Origin: Shewanella canadensis
Lineage (GTDB): Bacteria > Pseudomonadota > Gammaproteobacteria > Enterobacterales > Shewanellaceae
NCBI RefSeq assembly: GCF_003966225.1
Contig: NZ_RXNU01000006.1
Span: forward strand, 294,142 to 358,141
DNA length: 64,000 nucleotides
Reading direction: 5' to 3'
Every line of letters starts with the position of its first letter. The first letter of the stretch is position 1. Shown here one piece after another: positions 1-9,883 of the stretch. Under the pieces are notes generated by a model that was not told where the DNA came from, ran no database searches, and was given only the letters and a program-made list of their open reading frames with translations. The translations under genes and the position numbers were made by a program.

Positions 1-552
1 AATCGGGGCTGCACTGCCTGACAGTTCTGTCATCTGCCCCGTTGTAGCGCCTGTTGTCCAATTGTCCGGCAAATTCATCTTATCGCCATCAATCATATAG
101 GGCGTCAATGCACTGCTTGTATCGTAGTTAGCGATTCCCCGATAGCCTAAGATAATTTCATATTGTCCGGGAGTACCGGTAGACACTTGGGCGCTGCCAT
201 TATCATAACCAAGCTTGTCGGCTTCGATTCGGGTCTGATATCCGGATTCATTTTTTAATAGAATATCGGCTTCCAGATGGCCAACTGTGCCGTCTTCATC
301 GGTGCCGCTGGTATTCCCGAAACGGATATCGCTTCCATCGTTATAGGCGATTCCAGCACCTATAGTCCCCTTGTTATCGCTTGATATAGCGCAGCGTTTA
401 CACTGCCATTTATCCAGTTTTACGGTTGCACGATTAGCCTGAGATAAACCATAACCATCGGCGTATACCGGTGACCATAAGCTGCCTATCACCATGGCGA
501 TTAAACTCAGCCTTGTTGGCAGCTGTGCGGGATTATAAATTCGTTTATTCAT
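1..552 (-). CDS. mtrE: MtrB-family outer-membrane beta-barrel, N-terminal part (MtrE-like)
   Basis: Partial gene: the frame is open from an ATG at 552 down to base 1, giving the first 184 residues. It starts with a signal peptide (about residues 1-31, ending near VYA-DG) and then shows the CKRC motif at residues 51-54, the paired cysteines typical of the MtrB/PioB porins that hold a decaheme cytochrome in the outer membrane. The gene begins 15 bp after the decaheme gene and has a GGGAG ribosome site, so the two are co-transcribed. MtrE rather than MtrB is inferred from the neighbouring divergent feoAB, the arrangement next to mtrDEF in S. oneidensis. The barrel lies outside the window. Confidence 0.85.
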   Translation of the reverse strand, partial: MNKRIYNPAQLPTRLSLIAMVIGSLWSPVYADGYGLSQANRATVKLDKWQCKRCAISSDNKGTIGAGIAYNDGSDIRFGNTSGTDEDGTVGHLEADILLKNESGYQTRIEADKLGYDNGSAQVSTGTPGQYEIILGYRGIANYDTSSALTPYMIDGDKMNLPDNWTTGATTGQMTELSGSAAPI

Positions 553-567
553 CTCTATCACTCCCTA

Positions 568-1533
568 TTAGCGCTGCAGCAGCTTGCCGGATGGATGGTT
601 AGAGCCATGGATCTGGCTGTGGCAGTTCATGCAACTTTGCCCTGCATTAAAGGCATTATTTGAATTGGCAAAAACGGCATTTGAAGCATGACCATCTGAG
701 GCATGGCATTGTTGACACAGTTGAGGGGGCTTACTTATCAACATGCTTTCATTGACGCTGCCATGTGGGTTATGACAATTAGCGCAGTTATCACTTACCG
801 GAGAATGCTCCCACAGTTTGGGGCCCCGTTTTTCGGCGTGACAGGAGTAGCAGTTCTCGTTAATACTCATCTGCTTAAGGTTCGAGTCACTTAAACTTCC
901 ATGGGGATTATGGCAATCACTGCAGACCATCTGTTGCCACTTCAAGGGATGGGCTGAGCGTTTCTGGATATCGGCTTTTTGTTGGGTGTGACATGAGCTG
1001 CAAACTTCGACTTCTCTCTTGCGGTCACGGATCGGATCTTTACCTGTATGAACTAAATGACAACCGCTACAGCTAACATCGGCATTGTCATGGTGATTGC
1101 CACTCCATGCCATGCGTTGCTCATCATTATGGCAACTGAGGCAGACACTATTTTGTTTTTGAGCGGGGACGGGAGAGTTGGCTCCGAATGTGATCATGGG
1201 TTCTTTGCCGCCGCGATTGTGCTTGCCCAGAGGTCCGTGACAAGCTTCACATTGAAGATCGGCCATGGGAGAGCCGCTAATGTCAGGATTTCCGTGAACA
1301 CCATCAAACAGCGCCATCACCTCGCTACTCTTTCTGTGACACATAAGGCAAGAGTCTGCACCCTTCGGGGAGTATTTCCCTTCGACAAACTTACTGTCGA
1401 GAATCGCTTCTACTTCGGCAGGGTCTCTATCATCCCATGGTGTGGCGAATGTATTGAAACTTAATGTTGTTAAAGCTAATAAAAGAAAGACAACGACCTT
1501 TTGTTTGAATCGAGCTGATTCCATATTCATCAT
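568..1533 (-). CDS. mtrD: Periplasmic decaheme c-type cytochrome, MtrA/DmsE family (MtrD-like)
   Basis: Exported 321-residue protein with ten CxxCH haem sites (CLMCH, CEACH, CLSCH, CSGCH, CSSCH, CSDCH, CYSCH, CANCH, CQQCH, CMNCH), spaced as in MtrA, MtrD and DmsE. These cytochromes form a haem wire from the periplasm through an MtrB-type porin to outer-surface electron acceptors. A signal peptide covers about residues 12-31 (ends NTFA-TP). Several Met codons cluster at the start; the ATG ending at 1533 has the best-placed GGGA ribosome site. The porin gene follows after 15 bp. Position beside feoA favours mtrD; mtrA or dmsE cannot be excluded from sequence alone. Confidence 0.85.
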   Translation of the reverse strand: MMNMESARFKQKVVVFLLLALTTLSFNTFATPWDDRDPAEVEAILDSKFVEGKYSPKGADSCLMCHRKSSEVMALFDGVHGNPDISGSPMADLQCEACHGPLGKHNRGGKEPMITFGANSPVPAQKQNSVCLSCHNDEQRMAWSGNHHDNADVSCSGCHLVHTGKDPIRDRKREVEVCSSCHTQQKADIQKRSAHPLKWQQMVCSDCHNPHGSLSDSNLKQMSINENCYSCHAEKRGPKLWEHSPVSDNCANCHNPHGSVNESMLISKPPQLCQQCHASDGHASNAVFANSNNAFNAGQSCMNCHSQIHGSNHPSGKLLQR

Positions 1534-1683
1534 CACACATCCCGAGCGCTTAAAATGCTAATAATAGATACATTAGTAATTGCGTTAATTACTAATGTTG
1601 AATGGTAGAGCATTTTTGCTACAAGTGAGTAACATTTTTGTGCGATAACCCAGCTAAAGAGTGCTGATTTAGAAGGTAAAAAT

Positions 1684-1706
1684 AAAAACGTGATCTTGAT
1701 CACGTT
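1684..1706. promoter_or_regulatory. CRP binding site
   Basis: The stretch AAAACGTGATCTTGATCACG followed by TTT is a near-perfect palindrome matching the CRP consensus (TGTGA-N6-TCACA, here CGTGA-N6-TCACG). It lies in the divergent region between mtrD and feoA, about 150 bp upstream of mtrD. CRP is the known activator of anaerobic respiration genes in Shewanella, including mtr genes; control of mtrD here is inferred. Confidence 0.75.
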
Positions 1707-1742
1707 TGTCTGGTGTCAGTTTACCTACCATTTGCATGGTAG

Positions 1743-1757
1743 TGATAATCATTCTCA
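1743..1757. promoter_or_regulatory. Fur box
   Basis: TGATAATCATTCTCA matches the 7-1-7 Fur consensus (TGATAAT-N-ATTATCA) with one mismatch. It is placed about 200 bp upstream of feoA and on the other side of the CRP site from mtrD, so iron repression of feoAB, and possibly mtrDE, is expected. Confidence 0.7.
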
Positions 1758-1835
1758 CGTATAATTGAGAACAAGAATGAATTGTTTTTAAAAGTGTATT
1801 AGTTGAGACTTTTGTCACATAATAGATAATACAAT

Positions 1836-1850
1836 TGAAAACTATTCTCG
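1836..1850. promoter_or_regulatory. Second, weaker Fur-like box
   Basis: TGAAAACTATTCTCG agrees with the Fur 7-1-7 pattern at about ten of fifteen positions and overlaps a GAAAAC/GTTTTC inverted repeat (1837-1855). It is closer to feoA than the strong box. Assigned by pattern only. Confidence 0.35.
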
Positions 1851-1958
1851 TTTTCACTACCAAACATTGATCTAGGTAAAGTTATTCTGGTTTTGCCTCC
1901 GTTAGAATTGATCCGAGTTTAAGAATTATTGAGACCTGTCGAAAGGTAATTGAGCATA

Positions 1959-2213
1959 ATGAAATTAAGCGATTTAAATCCCGGCGAACACGCCACTATT
2001 TCAGAGGTAGGCCAATTAAGTTTGCCTTCCGTTGTTAAACGCAAACTACTTTCTATGGGGATCACGCCAAACACCTCCTTCTTGATGATCCGAAAAGCGC
2101 CGATGGGCTCAGGGCTCGAACTCGATATCAGAGGAAGCAAGTTGTGTATGCGTCGTGATTTAGCTGACGTAATTGATGTAGAAAGAGTAGAGGTGGAAAA
2201 AGCAGATGCCTAA
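1959..2213 (+). CDS. feoA: Ferrous iron transport protein A
   Basis: FeoA is a small cytosolic SH3-like protein that works with the FeoB Fe(II) permease. This 84-residue product shows the family pattern, including the N-terminal LSDLNPGEHATI and the MGITPNTSF region. The frame could open at a TTG at 1950, but ATG 1959 sits about 12 bases after GAAAGG and matches the usual MKLSDL start. Its stop overlaps the feoB start by 8 bp, which indicates translational coupling. Upstream Fur-like boxes suggest iron repression. Confidence 0.92.
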   Translation: MKLSDLNPGEHATISEVGQLSLPSVVKRKLLSMGITPNTSFLMIRKAPMGSGLELDIRGSKLCMRRDLADVIDVERVEVEKADA

Positions 2214-4500
2214 GCAATTTCATTGTGTGACCGTCGGTAACCCTAATGCGGGAAAATCGACACTGTTTAATGCGCTGACCGGCGCTAACCAGCAAGTGGG
2301 TAACTGGTCTGGTGTAACCGTCGAAAAGAAAACAGGTTTATTTACGCTTAATGGCGCGGATGTCTACCTTACCGATCTTCCGGGGATCTATGACCTTCTT
2401 CCGGCGGGCAGCAGCTGCGATTGTTCGTTAGATGAGCAAATTGCTCAACAGTACCTTGCCGAGCAACGAGTGGATGGCATCATCAACCTCGTCGATGCGA
2501 CGAACATCGAAAGACATCTCTACTTAACTGTACAGCTTCGCGAACTTGGGATCCCAATGGTCGTGGTGCTCAATAAAATCGATGCCGCGAAGAAGCATGG
2601 TATTGAGGTTGATGCAGAACAGATGGCCCGTACATTAGGTTGCCCGGTTGTCAGTGTCTGTTCTCGCGATGAGGGCGACATCGAAAAAGTTAAAGCACAA
2701 GTAGTCGATCTGCTTGAGGGTAAAGTGTCTGAAGCCCCTTTAGTGCTGGACTATGATCCTCGCATTGAAACGGGTGTAAATTCATTATTGAGTAATGATG
2801 ACAATCTAAGCCGCGGACGTGCCCTTGCCATGTTAGGTAACGGCTTAGGCTGTGGTAAGTGTAAAAACGGTCAAATGTTAGAAGAAGTTAACCAATGCTC
2901 CGAGTCTTTATCCAGTCAAGGAAAAGATATCGAGATCATGGTTGCGACAACCCGATTCGATTTTGTTCAGAATGTTTACACTTCATCGGTAAACGCCAAT
3001 GGCGCAGAAACCCTCAGTGATAAGTTGGATAAGGTCATCCTTCACCCCGTCGCTGGCGTGCCTGTCTTTTTGTTTGTGATGTATCTGATGTTTATGTTCA
3101 GCATCAATGTGGGTAGTTCATTTATCGATTTCTTCGATATGACGGCCGGTGCTATTTTTGTCGACCACTTAGGCGCTCTGATGTTAGGTATGGGGTCTCC
3201 CACCTGGTTAGTGACTATTATTGCCGGTGGTGTCGGACAAGGTATTCAAACTGTTGCGACATTTATTCCTGTCATCGCAGCACTGTTCCTTGCGCTTTCG
3301 GTTCTGGAAGGGTCTGGGTATATGGCGCGTGCGGCGTTTGTTGTAGATGGCTTGATGCGCAGAATTGGCCTTCCCGGTAAAGCCTTCGTTCCTATGATTG
3401 TAGGCTTTGGCTGCTCGGTTCCTGCCATTATGGCAACCAGAACCTTAGGTAGTGAGCGTGAGCGTATTGTAACCGGCATGATGGCCCCCTTTATGTCATG
3501 TGGTGCTCGCCTGCCTGTTTACGCACTTTTCGCGGCCGCTTTCTTCCCAGAGTCTGGTCAGAACCTGGTATTCTTACTTTACATCATAGGTGTGTTAGCC
3601 GCCGTGGGAACAGGCTTATTACTTCGCTCGACTCTGTTACCGGGAAGTAGTAGTGCCGTTGTTATGGAGCTGCCTAGCTACGAGAAGCCAAAGTTCAAGA
3701 CAGTGATGAACCGAACTGGCAAGCGTACCAAGAGCTTTATAATGGGCGCGGGTAAAACCATTGTTATCGTTGTGACGCTATTGAACTTCGTCAATGCTAT
3801 CGGTATCGACGGTTCATTTGGTCACGAAGATAGTTCTGAGTCAGTCTTGAGTGTCGCGAGTCAAAAGGTTACGCCTCTGTTTGCACCAATGGGTGTTGAG
3901 CAAGATAACTGGCCGGCAACCGTTGGTATCATTACCGGTATTTTCGCAAAAGAGGCCGTTGTCGGTACGTTAAACAGCTTATATAGCACGCCAAGTACGG
4001 GTGAAGAAGAGTTGGCGCCTTTGTCTGATACCTTCAGTGAAGCACTGGCTACGATTCCAGAGAACCTGTTTGGTATCGCTCTAGATGATCCGCTGTCAAT
4101 CTCTGTTGGTGATGTATCATCGATAGAAGTGGCTTCTGAAGAGCTTGAAGTCGATACCTCTACTTTTAGTGCGCTACAAGCTGGTTTCTCTGGTGTGACA
4201 GCAGCCTTTGCATACTTGTTGTTTATCTTGTTATACACACCTTGTGTTGCCGCTATGGGAGCCCTGGTTGGTGAGTTTGGCGGACGCTGGGCTGCCTTCG
4301 CCGGAACCTGGACGTTTGGCTTAGCCTACGGAACGGCAACTATCTTCTATCAGGCTGCGACCTTTAGCGCACATCCGCTACAGTCGAGCCTCTGGATTGG
4401 CTTCTTTGTAACCGCCTTAGTTGTTTTCTATGTGTGGTTAAAGCAAAAAGCAAAGCGTAGTCAGACGATCATTCCAGGTATAAAGATCATTACCGAATAA
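2206..4500 (+). CDS. feoB: Ferrous iron permease FeoB
   Basis: Inner-membrane Fe(II) transporter of 764 residues. The N-terminal G-protein domain has the G1 loop GNPNAGKST (residues 11-19), the G3 motif DLPG and G4 NKID. The C-terminal membrane domain includes the conserved GFGCSVPAIMATRTL segment in the gate region. Length is normal for the family (about 770). It is the second gene of feoAB, overlaps feoA, and is closed by a strong terminator. No FeoC is visible downstream. Confidence 0.97.
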   Translation: MPKQFHCVTVGNPNAGKSTLFNALTGANQQVGNWSGVTVEKKTGLFTLNGADVYLTDLPGIYDLLPAGSSCDCSLDEQIAQQYLAEQRVDGIINLVDATNIERHLYLTVQLRELGIPMVVVLNKIDAAKKHGIEVDAEQMARTLGCPVVSVCSRDEGDIEKVKAQVVDLLEGKVSEAPLVLDYDPRIETGVNSLLSNDDNLSRGRALAMLGNGLGCGKCKNGQMLEEVNQCSESLSSQGKDIEIMVATTRFDFVQNVYTSSVNANGAETLSDKLDKVILHPVAGVPVFLFVMYLMFMFSINVGSSFIDFFDMTAGAIFVDHLGALMLGMGSPTWLVTIIAGGVGQGIQTVATFIPVIAALFLALSVLEGSGYMARAAFVVDGLMRRIGLPGKAFVPMIVGFGCSVPAIMATRTLGSERERIVTGMMAPFMSCGARLPVYALFAAAFFPESGQNLVFLLYIIGVLAAVGTGLLLRSTLLPGSSSAVVMELPSYEKPKFKTVMNRTGKRTKSFIMGAGKTIVIVVTLLNFVNAIGIDGSFGHEDSSESVLSVASQKVTPLFAPMGVEQDNWPATVGIITGIFAKEAVVGTLNSLYSTPSTGEEELAPLSDTFSEALATIPENLFGIALDDPLSISVGDVSSIEVASEELEVDTSTFSALQAGFSGVTAAFAYLLFILLYTPCVAAMGALVGEFGGRWAAFAGTWTFGLAYGTATIFYQAATFSAHPLQSSLWIGFFVTALVVFYVWLKQKAKRSQTIIPGIKIITE

Positions 4501-4521
4501 GCGTTAAGATGTTCATGGTTT

Positions 4522-4551
4522 AAAAAGCAGCGATTTTTCGCTGCTTTTTTG
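4522..4551 (+). terminator. Rho-independent terminator after feoB
   Basis: AGCAGCGA and TCGCTGCT form a perfect stem with a TTTT loop, flanked by A and T runs. It lies 22 bp after feoB. Confidence 0.9.
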
Positions 4552-4662
4552 TTTTATCATGTTTTGTTTGTTATTTTTATACATCAGCCGTTGTATCTCG
4601 CCCTGAGATATAGGATCATCTTTTTAATTACATCAATATCATCGTTCTTTAAGAGGAATCAC

Positions 4663-6333
4663 ATGAGTCATGTGGACAGCGAAGTTCGTCCAAGTAACTT
4701 CATTCGTAACATCATAGATGAAGATCTTGAAAGCGGTAAACACACAAGTGTACATACCCGTTTTCCACCAGAGCCAAATGGCTATCTTCATATTGGTCAC
4801 GCTAAATCTATCTGCCTGAATTTTGGTATAGCGCAAGATTATAAAGGCCTATGTAATTTACGTTTCGATGATACCAATCCTGAAAAGGAAGATATCGATT
4901 ATGTACATTCGATTCAAGATGATGTGAAGTGGCTGGGTTTTCAGTGGGATGGTGAGATCCGTTATTCATCGAACTACTTCGACAAGCTACATCAATATGC
5001 CATTGAGTTGATCGATAAAGGGTTAGCGTACGTCTGTTTCCTCAATAGCGAAGAGACCCGCGAATACCGTGGCACACTAAAAGAGCCTGGTAAGAACAGC
5101 CCTTATCGTGAAACTTCAGTTCAGGAAAATCTTGAGCTGTTTGAAAAAATGCGTAACGGTGAGTTCAAAGAGGGTGAGTGTGCACTTAGGGCCAAAATTG
5201 ATATGGCTTCTTCTTTTATGTGCATGCGCGATCCTGTTATTTATCGTATTCGTTTTGCTCACCATCACCAGAGTGGTGATAAATGGTGCATCTATCCGAT
5301 GTACGATTTTACCCATTGTATCTCTGATGCGATTGAAAACATCAGTCATTCATTGTGTACATTAGAATTTCAGGACAATCGCCGTCTTTATGATTGGGTA
5401 CTCGATCAGCTGGATGATTTTAAAGCGCCGAACAGAACCCGTCAGTATGAATTCTCCAGACTGAATTTAGAATACACCCTGATGTCAAAGCGTAAGCTTA
5501 ACGACCTTGTGGTTAGTGACGTCGTTCATGGTTGGGATGACCCGCGTATGCCAACTATTGCAGGCCTGCGTCGCCGTGGTTATACCGCAGCTTCAATTCG
5601 TGAGTTTTGTAAGCGCATTGGTGTGACCAAGCAAGAGAACATGATCGAAGTCGGCATGTTAGATGCGTGTATTCGTGAAGAGCTTAATGAGCATGCACCG
5701 CGTGCTATGGCAGTCATTAATCCAGTTAAAGTGATTATTGAAAACTACCCTCAAGGGCAGATTGAAACCATCAATGCTCCTGTTCATCCAAACAATGAAG
5801 AGATGGGTAAACGTGAGTTGGCATTTGGTCGTGAACTGTTTATCGATGCCGCTGATTTCCGTGAAGAAGCAAATAAAAAGTACAAGCGTCTGGTACAAGG
5901 TAAGGAAGTTCGTCTTCGTAACGCCTATGTGATTAAAGCCGAGCGATGCGACAAGGATGCTGAGGGTAATATTACCACCATATATTGTACTTATGACGAT
6001 GAGACTCTGGGCAAAAACCCGAGTGATGGACGTAAAGTCAAAGGCGTTATTCACTGGGTAGAATCCAGCACGGCAAAGCCGGCTGAATTCCGTCTCTATG
6101 ATCGTCTATTTACCGATGCGAACCCTGCTGCAGCTGAAACTATAGCTGAAGTATTGAATCCTGACTCATTAGTTGTGACTCATGGATTAGTCGAAGCGGG
6201 TCTTATTACTGCCGAAGCTGAAAAGGCTTATCAGTTTGAGCGTGAAGGCTATTTCTGTGCAGATAACAAAGATTCTACGCCAGAGAATTTGGTCTTTAAC
6301 CTGACTGTAGCGCTAAGAGATTCATCTCAGTAA
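4663..6333 (+). CDS. glnS: Glutaminyl-tRNA synthetase
   Basis: Charges tRNA-Gln with glutamine in the cytosol. The 556-residue product is close to the E. coli length (554). Class I signatures are present: the HIGH box in [12 protein letters not shown] and a KMSKS-type loop at LMSKRKL. The start ATG 4663 follows AAGAGGA by 5 bases; an upstream in-frame extension to 4549 runs through the feoB terminator and is not supported. The gene stands alone between two terminators. Confidence 0.97.
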   Translation: MSHVDSEVRPSNFIRNIIDEDLESGKHTSVHTRFPPEPNGYLHIGHAKSICLNFGIAQDYKGLCNLRFDDTNPEKEDIDYVHSIQDDVKWLGFQWDGEIRYSSNYFDKLHQYAIELIDKGLAYVCFLNSEETREYRGTLKEPGKNSPYRETSVQENLELFEKMRNGEFKEGECALRAKIDMASSFMCMRDPVIYRIRFAHHHQSGDKWCIYPMYDFTHCISDAIENISHSLCTLEFQDNRRLYDWVLDQLDDFKAPNRTRQYEFSRLNLEYTLMSKRKLNDLVVSDVVHGWDDPRMPTIAGLRRRGYTAASIREFCKRIGVTKQENMIEVGMLDACIREELNEHAPRAMAVINPVKVIIENYPQGQIETINAPVHPNNEEMGKRELAFGRELFIDAADFREEANKKYKRLVQGKEVRLRNAYVIKAERCDKDAEGNITTIYCTYDDETLGKNPSDGRKVKGVIHWVESSTAKPAEFRLYDRLFTDANPAAAETIAEVLNPDSLVVTHGLVEAGLITAEAEKAYQFEREGYFCADNKDSTPENLVFNLTVALRDSSQ

Positions 6334-6363
6334 TTATATCGTGATATAAAACATTTCCAGATT

Positions 6364-6399
6364 AAAAAGGCTTTAGGGGGAGATCCTAAAGCCTTTTTT
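6364..6399 (+). terminator. Rho-independent terminator after glnS
   Basis: GGCTTTAGG and CCTAAAGCC pair around a 7-base loop, with an A run before and six T after. Confidence 0.9.
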
Positions 6400-6406
6400 G
6401 TTCTGA

Positions 6407-6539
6407 TAGTTTCTAGTTTCTAGTTTCTAGTTTCTAGTTTCTAGTTTCTAGTTTCTAGTTTCTAGTTTCTAGTTTCTAGTTTCTAGTTTCTAGTTTCTAG
6501 TTTCTAGTTCCTAGATTCTAGATTCTAGATTCTAGGATC
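6407..6539. repeat. Heptamer tandem array, 19 units
   Basis: Fourteen perfect copies of TAGTTTC (6407-6504) are followed by five variant units (TAGTTCC, three TAGATTC, TAGGATC). The array ends directly at the stop codon of the minus-strand Yip1 gene (6540-6542). Each unit carries CTAG. Copy number is likely to vary by slippage. Confidence 0.97.
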
Positions 6540-7136
6540 CTATTGATACATAGGTCCAAATCCAAAACTCCACAGAATAACGCTCGATGCCATCAGCGCT
6601 ACCAGTAGTACTAAACCTGCAGTGACTACCGAACTGGCGTAGATAAACCCTTTCTCTTCAGGAATGTTCATAATGATAGGCACGCCCGTATAAAGTAGGT
6701 AGACGGAATAGGCTAACCCTATTAAACCTACGACCATCATAAACCAGAGTGCAGGGTACAAAGATGCGAGCCCCACCATAAATAGCGGTGTTGCTGTATA
6801 GGCCGCAAGTTCAAGAGCTTGGGTATAGCTGGGTTTAGCATCGAAAGTTTTGGCCATCCAGAATGCGAGGTACGCTAAGGCAAAAACGCCGGCAATTAAG
6901 CCGAAATACATGCCCGCAGACATGAGTAATGCACTCTGTTGGGTTAGAAATAGCGGTTCACCTACCCCTAGGTTCCAACCAATCTGGGTGGCGGCGATAA
7001 ATGTGCAGATCACTGGAATGAGTGCAACCAGTAAGACATGGCTAAGACTACTTTTTAGTGCTTCATGGCTTTTTTCAATGGTATGCCATTCTTGTTTAGG
7101 ATGAGTGTATAGCCCCATTAAGTGATTTAATATCAT
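6540..7136 (-). CDS. Yip1-domain inner-membrane protein
   Basis: A 198-residue hydrophobic protein with about five membrane segments. The N-terminal pattern (MGLYTHPKQEWHTIEK) and overall layout fit the bacterial Yip1 family, whose role is not defined. It is monocistronic, and its stop codon abuts the heptamer array. Family assignment is by recognition; no function is claimed. Confidence 0.75.
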   Translation of the reverse strand: MILNHLMGLYTHPKQEWHTIEKSHEALKSSLSHVLLVALIPVICTFIAATQIGWNLGVGEPLFLTQQSALLMSAGMYFGLIAGVFALAYLAFWMAKTFDAKPSYTQALELAAYTATPLFMVGLASLYPALWFMMVVGLIGLAYSVYLLYTGVPIIMNIPEEKGFIYASSVVTAGLVLLVALMASSVILWSFGFGPMYQ

Positions 7137-7526
7137 TATAATTATCCTTGTTCAGCTGTAACTTATGCTCGCCAAACTTCAGACGAACCTATATGCCTTT
7201 TGGCCTATTTCCCAAAGACCTTTCGGCTCACGATACCCAATGCATACTCAGTCGGTTTAAAAATACGTCAGGCGTATGTTTATTTATTGAACATAAACGG
7301 CTAAGAGTCAAGTTACCATTGATTTTGATTTTATTTATGGTAGGAGATTTTGTTTGTGGTAGGAAGTCGCCGGGCAAAGCTGATAAAATATGTAGCGGGC
7401 TTTGTACTGAGTTTACGCCGTATGGCGAAAATGGATTAGTTGCTTCTTCAATATTAATTGCTTCTTCAGTATGAACCGAGCCTCACGGTCAATAGTATTG
7501 GTTGAAATTAACGATTAGAGAGAGAT
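7137..7526. other. Divergent intergenic region, no gene supported
   Basis: These 390 bases separate the Yip1 gene (minus) from miaE (plus). A 108-codon open frame exists at 7148-7474 but has no ribosome site and an atypical composition, so it is not called. Promoters for both neighbours must lie here, but no clear -35/-10 pair stands out. Confidence 0.5.
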
Positions 7527-8303
7527 ATGCAGCAGTTATTAGCCCCGATAGATGCTTTTTTAAAGTGTGCGACTCCCGATAGTTGGATTCAAGAAGCGAT
7601 AAAGCCAGAGAATCTTGCCACGTTACTTATCGATCATTGTAATTGTGAGCTTAAGGCTGCTCAAACGGGGATGTTTTTCGTGCGTAAATATGCTCTGGAC
7701 AGAGAGAGTGGACTGCAGATGCTTGACTGGGCAAAGCCCTATGAGCAATTTGTTTATTGTAAAGAGCGAGATATCACTGAATTTTTAAATCGCGATAGCA
7801 AGAAAAATGACTTCACGGGTGGATTTACCGCTAAAAATGGTTTCGAACACGGGCCCGTATTGATCGCAAAAATGGTGCGATTAATAAAAGAGGAGTTTCA
7901 CCATTTTGAGCAGGTATTGGAGATCATGCATGAAAGGGAGATCCCCTATCAAAACATGAGAGCGGGCCGCTATGCTAAGGGGATGATGAAAATGGTTCGC
8001 ACCCATGAGCCCGCCGCATTAATCGATAAATTGATCATAGGTGCATTTATCGAGGCGCGCTCATGTGAGCGATTTGCAAAGTTGGCGCCCCATTTAGACG
8101 ACGTGTTGAACAAATTTTATGTGTCACTGTTACGCTCTGAGGCGAGACACTATCAAGACTACCTGCAACTGGCTGGGACTTTTGCCGGTGGAGATATCAG
8201 TGATCGTATCGAGATTATTGCAGAGGGCGAGGCTCATCTAATCTCTTCAATTGATGATGAGTTTAACTTTCATAGCGGCGTTCCGGCCTTGGCGGGTGCT
8301 TAA
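7527..8303 (+). CDS. miaE: tRNA 2-methylthio-N6-isopentenyladenosine-37 hydroxylase
   Basis: MiaE is an oxygen-dependent diiron enzyme that hydroxylates ms2i6A37 in tRNAs reading UNN codons. The 258-residue product has the ferritin-like helical pattern with metal-ligand candidates in DHCNCELKAAQ, EEFHHFEQ and EARSCERF, and RSEARHYQDY near the C-terminus. Length fits the family. It is convergent with lpxH, with 31 bp between the stops. Confidence 0.92.
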   Translation: MQQLLAPIDAFLKCATPDSWIQEAIKPENLATLLIDHCNCELKAAQTGMFFVRKYALDRESGLQMLDWAKPYEQFVYCKERDITEFLNRDSKKNDFTGGFTAKNGFEHGPVLIAKMVRLIKEEFHHFEQVLEIMHEREIPYQNMRAGRYAKGMMKMVRTHEPAALIDKLIIGAFIEARSCERFAKLAPHLDDVLNKFYVSLLRSEARHYQDYLQLAGTFAGGDISDRIEIIAEGEAHLISSIDDEFNFHSGVPALAGA

Positions 8304-8334
8304 CCTGAGATAATGGACTGAAACTTCAATAGGG

Positions 8335-9063
8335 CTATTTCTCGAAAGGAATCGCAGTTAGATCTAATTTATCTGCAGATACGCTTAATACACTGGCTTG
8401 TTCATACCAATCACCAACGACGATACGTTTGAGTGTGATTCCTGAGCTCGATTTCATCTCGTGTATATCGGGTCTGTGAGTGTGTCCGTGGATCATCTGT
8501 ACCGTCTGTGTGCTATCCAGAAGCGCTGCTACCGCATCTAGCTCGACATCCATGATAGAAACACTCTTTTGCATATTGCTTTTAGTACTTTTACTTCTGA
8601 TATTGCGAGCAATATTTTGTCTGGTGTTACGGGGGAGGTGAGCATAGATCCATTTTGCCAGCTTGAGGTTTCTGAATCGTCTGAACCTTTGATAGGCCCT
8701 ATCTAAGGTACATAGGCTATCACCATGGAGAATAACCGTTGGCACGCCGTACAGGTCGATACAATAGATTTCCGGCAACAAGGTTATACCGGCTTTTTTT
8801 GCGTAATCTTGGCCGAGAAGGAAGTCGCGATTTCCATGAATGTAGTAGACGGGCATACGCTTGGATAAGCGATATAGCTTTTTAGCTAAATTGATAGCGA
8901 AAGGTTCGGCCAAATCATCACCAATCCAGACTTCGAACAGGTCGCCTAAAATGTAGAGGGCTTGAACGTCATCAAGTTGGCTATCGAGAAAATCGTTAAA
9001 TGCACGAGTAATATCAGGGCGATCAGCACTTAAGTGCAGATCGCCAATAAAAAGTGTTCGCAT
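8335..9063 (-). CDS. lpxH: UDP-2,3-diacylglucosamine hydrolase
   Basis: Peripheral membrane phosphoesterase of lipid A synthesis; it makes lipid X and UMP from UDP-diacylglucosamine. The 242 residues show the calcineurin-type metal motifs in order: GDLHLS, GDLFEVWIGDD, HGNRDF and HGHTHRP. It lies 9 bp after ppiB on the same strand, so the two probably form an operon, as in related bacteria. Confidence 0.95.
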   Translation of the reverse strand: MRTLFIGDLHLSADRPDITRAFNDFLDSQLDDVQALYILGDLFEVWIGDDLAEPFAINLAKKLYRLSKRMPVYYIHGNRDFLLGQDYAKKAGITLLPEIYCIDLYGVPTVILHGDSLCTLDRAYQRFRRFRNLKLAKWIYAHLPRNTRQNIARNIRSKSTKSNMQKSVSIMDVELDAVAALLDSTQTVQMIHGHTHRPDIHEMKSSSGITLKRIVVGDWYEQASVLSVSADKLDLTAIPFEK

Positions 9064-9072
9064 TAAACTGAC

Positions 9073-9567
9073 TTATTCAGCAATGGTTACTTTTTCAATG
9101 ATAACCGCTTCAAGAGGAACATCTTGATGCATACCACGGTTGCCAGTGCTTACAGCCTTGATCTTATTAACCACATCCATGCCTGCTGACACTTTAGCGA
9201 ATACACAGTAACCCCAGCCTTGAGCCGATTCAGATTTGAAATCGAGGAAAGTGTTGTCGTTGATGTTAATAAAGAACTGAGCCGTAGCCGAATGTGGATC
9301 TGAGGTTCTCGCCATTGCAACAGTACCAGTCACATTAGAAAGGCCATTACTCGCTTCGTTCTTGATGGTTTCATTGCAACGCTTTTGAGCCATATCTTCA
9401 GTGAAACCGCCGCCTTGAACCATGAAACCGTCGATTACACGATGAAATACAGTACCGTCGTAAAAGCCATCTTTTACGTAATTGATAAAGTTTTCAGCAG
9501 TAATTGGTGCCTTTTCTGTTTCCAGTTCAAGAGTTATGTCACCGTGGTTGGTGTGAAGAGTGATCAT
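9073..9567 (-). CDS. ppiB: Cytosolic cyclophilin peptidyl-prolyl isomerase B
   Basis: Accelerates cis-trans isomerisation at proline. Starting at ATG 9567 gives 164 residues, the same as E. coli PpiB, and the sequence begins [16 protein letters not shown]. The open frame extends further upstream, but that part has no family resemblance. Cyclophilin landmarks [13 protein letters not shown] and [16 protein letters not shown] are present; the latter carries the active-site region. Followed by lpxH after 9 bp. Confidence 0.95.
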   Translation of the reverse strand: MITLHTNHGDITLELETEKAPITAENFINYVKDGFYDGTVFHRVIDGFMVQGGGFTEDMAQKRCNETIKNEASNGLSNVTGTVAMARTSDPHSATAQFFININDNTFLDFKSESAQGWGYCVFAKVSAGMDVVNKIKAVSTGNRGMHQDVPLEAVIIEKVTIAE

Positions 9568-9809
9568 GTTTTGATTCTCAGTAAGTTTAGCAATAATAAA
9601 TTGTGGTTGGATTCTAACGCAATTGCCATATTGCATAAAGAGCCAGACACAATTATGAGCCTGAAAATGCCACCGAACTGTCATTAATCTCGACGGTAGC
9701 GGCTCTATTTTGTCTGTTTAACTAAATCAGCGCTCAATCATTCACATCTGGCTAAAACTGTTGGAAGCAATACTTTGCAATGATAGACTTACCGGCTAAT
9801 TTAATTGTT

Positions 9810-9863
9810 ATACCCAAACAACCTCGAAATGCAGGATTCAGCATTTTGAAGTGGCTTGGGTAT
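9810..9863. repeat. 54-bp interspersed palindromic element, copy 1
   Basis: Begins ATACCCAA and ends TTGGGTAT, with imperfect 23-bp arms (inner part CTCGAAATGC / GCATTTTGAAG) around an AGGATTCA loop. A second copy lies at 33393-33446, differing at three positions. This copy is just upstream of cysS and overlaps its leader. Confidence 0.9.
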
Positions 9864-9883
9864 ATTTGCTGAAGAGAATATCG

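Noticed and set aside
703..1464. Plus-strand open frames inside mtrD
   Set aside because: They mirror the cytochrome reading frame, which has ten intact CxxCH motifs.
4549..4662. Longer glnS start
   Set aside because: It would begin within the feoB terminator; ATG 4663 has a good ribosome site and family-matching N-terminus.
7148..7474. 108-codon open frame upstream of miaE
   Set aside because: No ribosome site, odd composition and no recognisable domain; more likely a promoter region.
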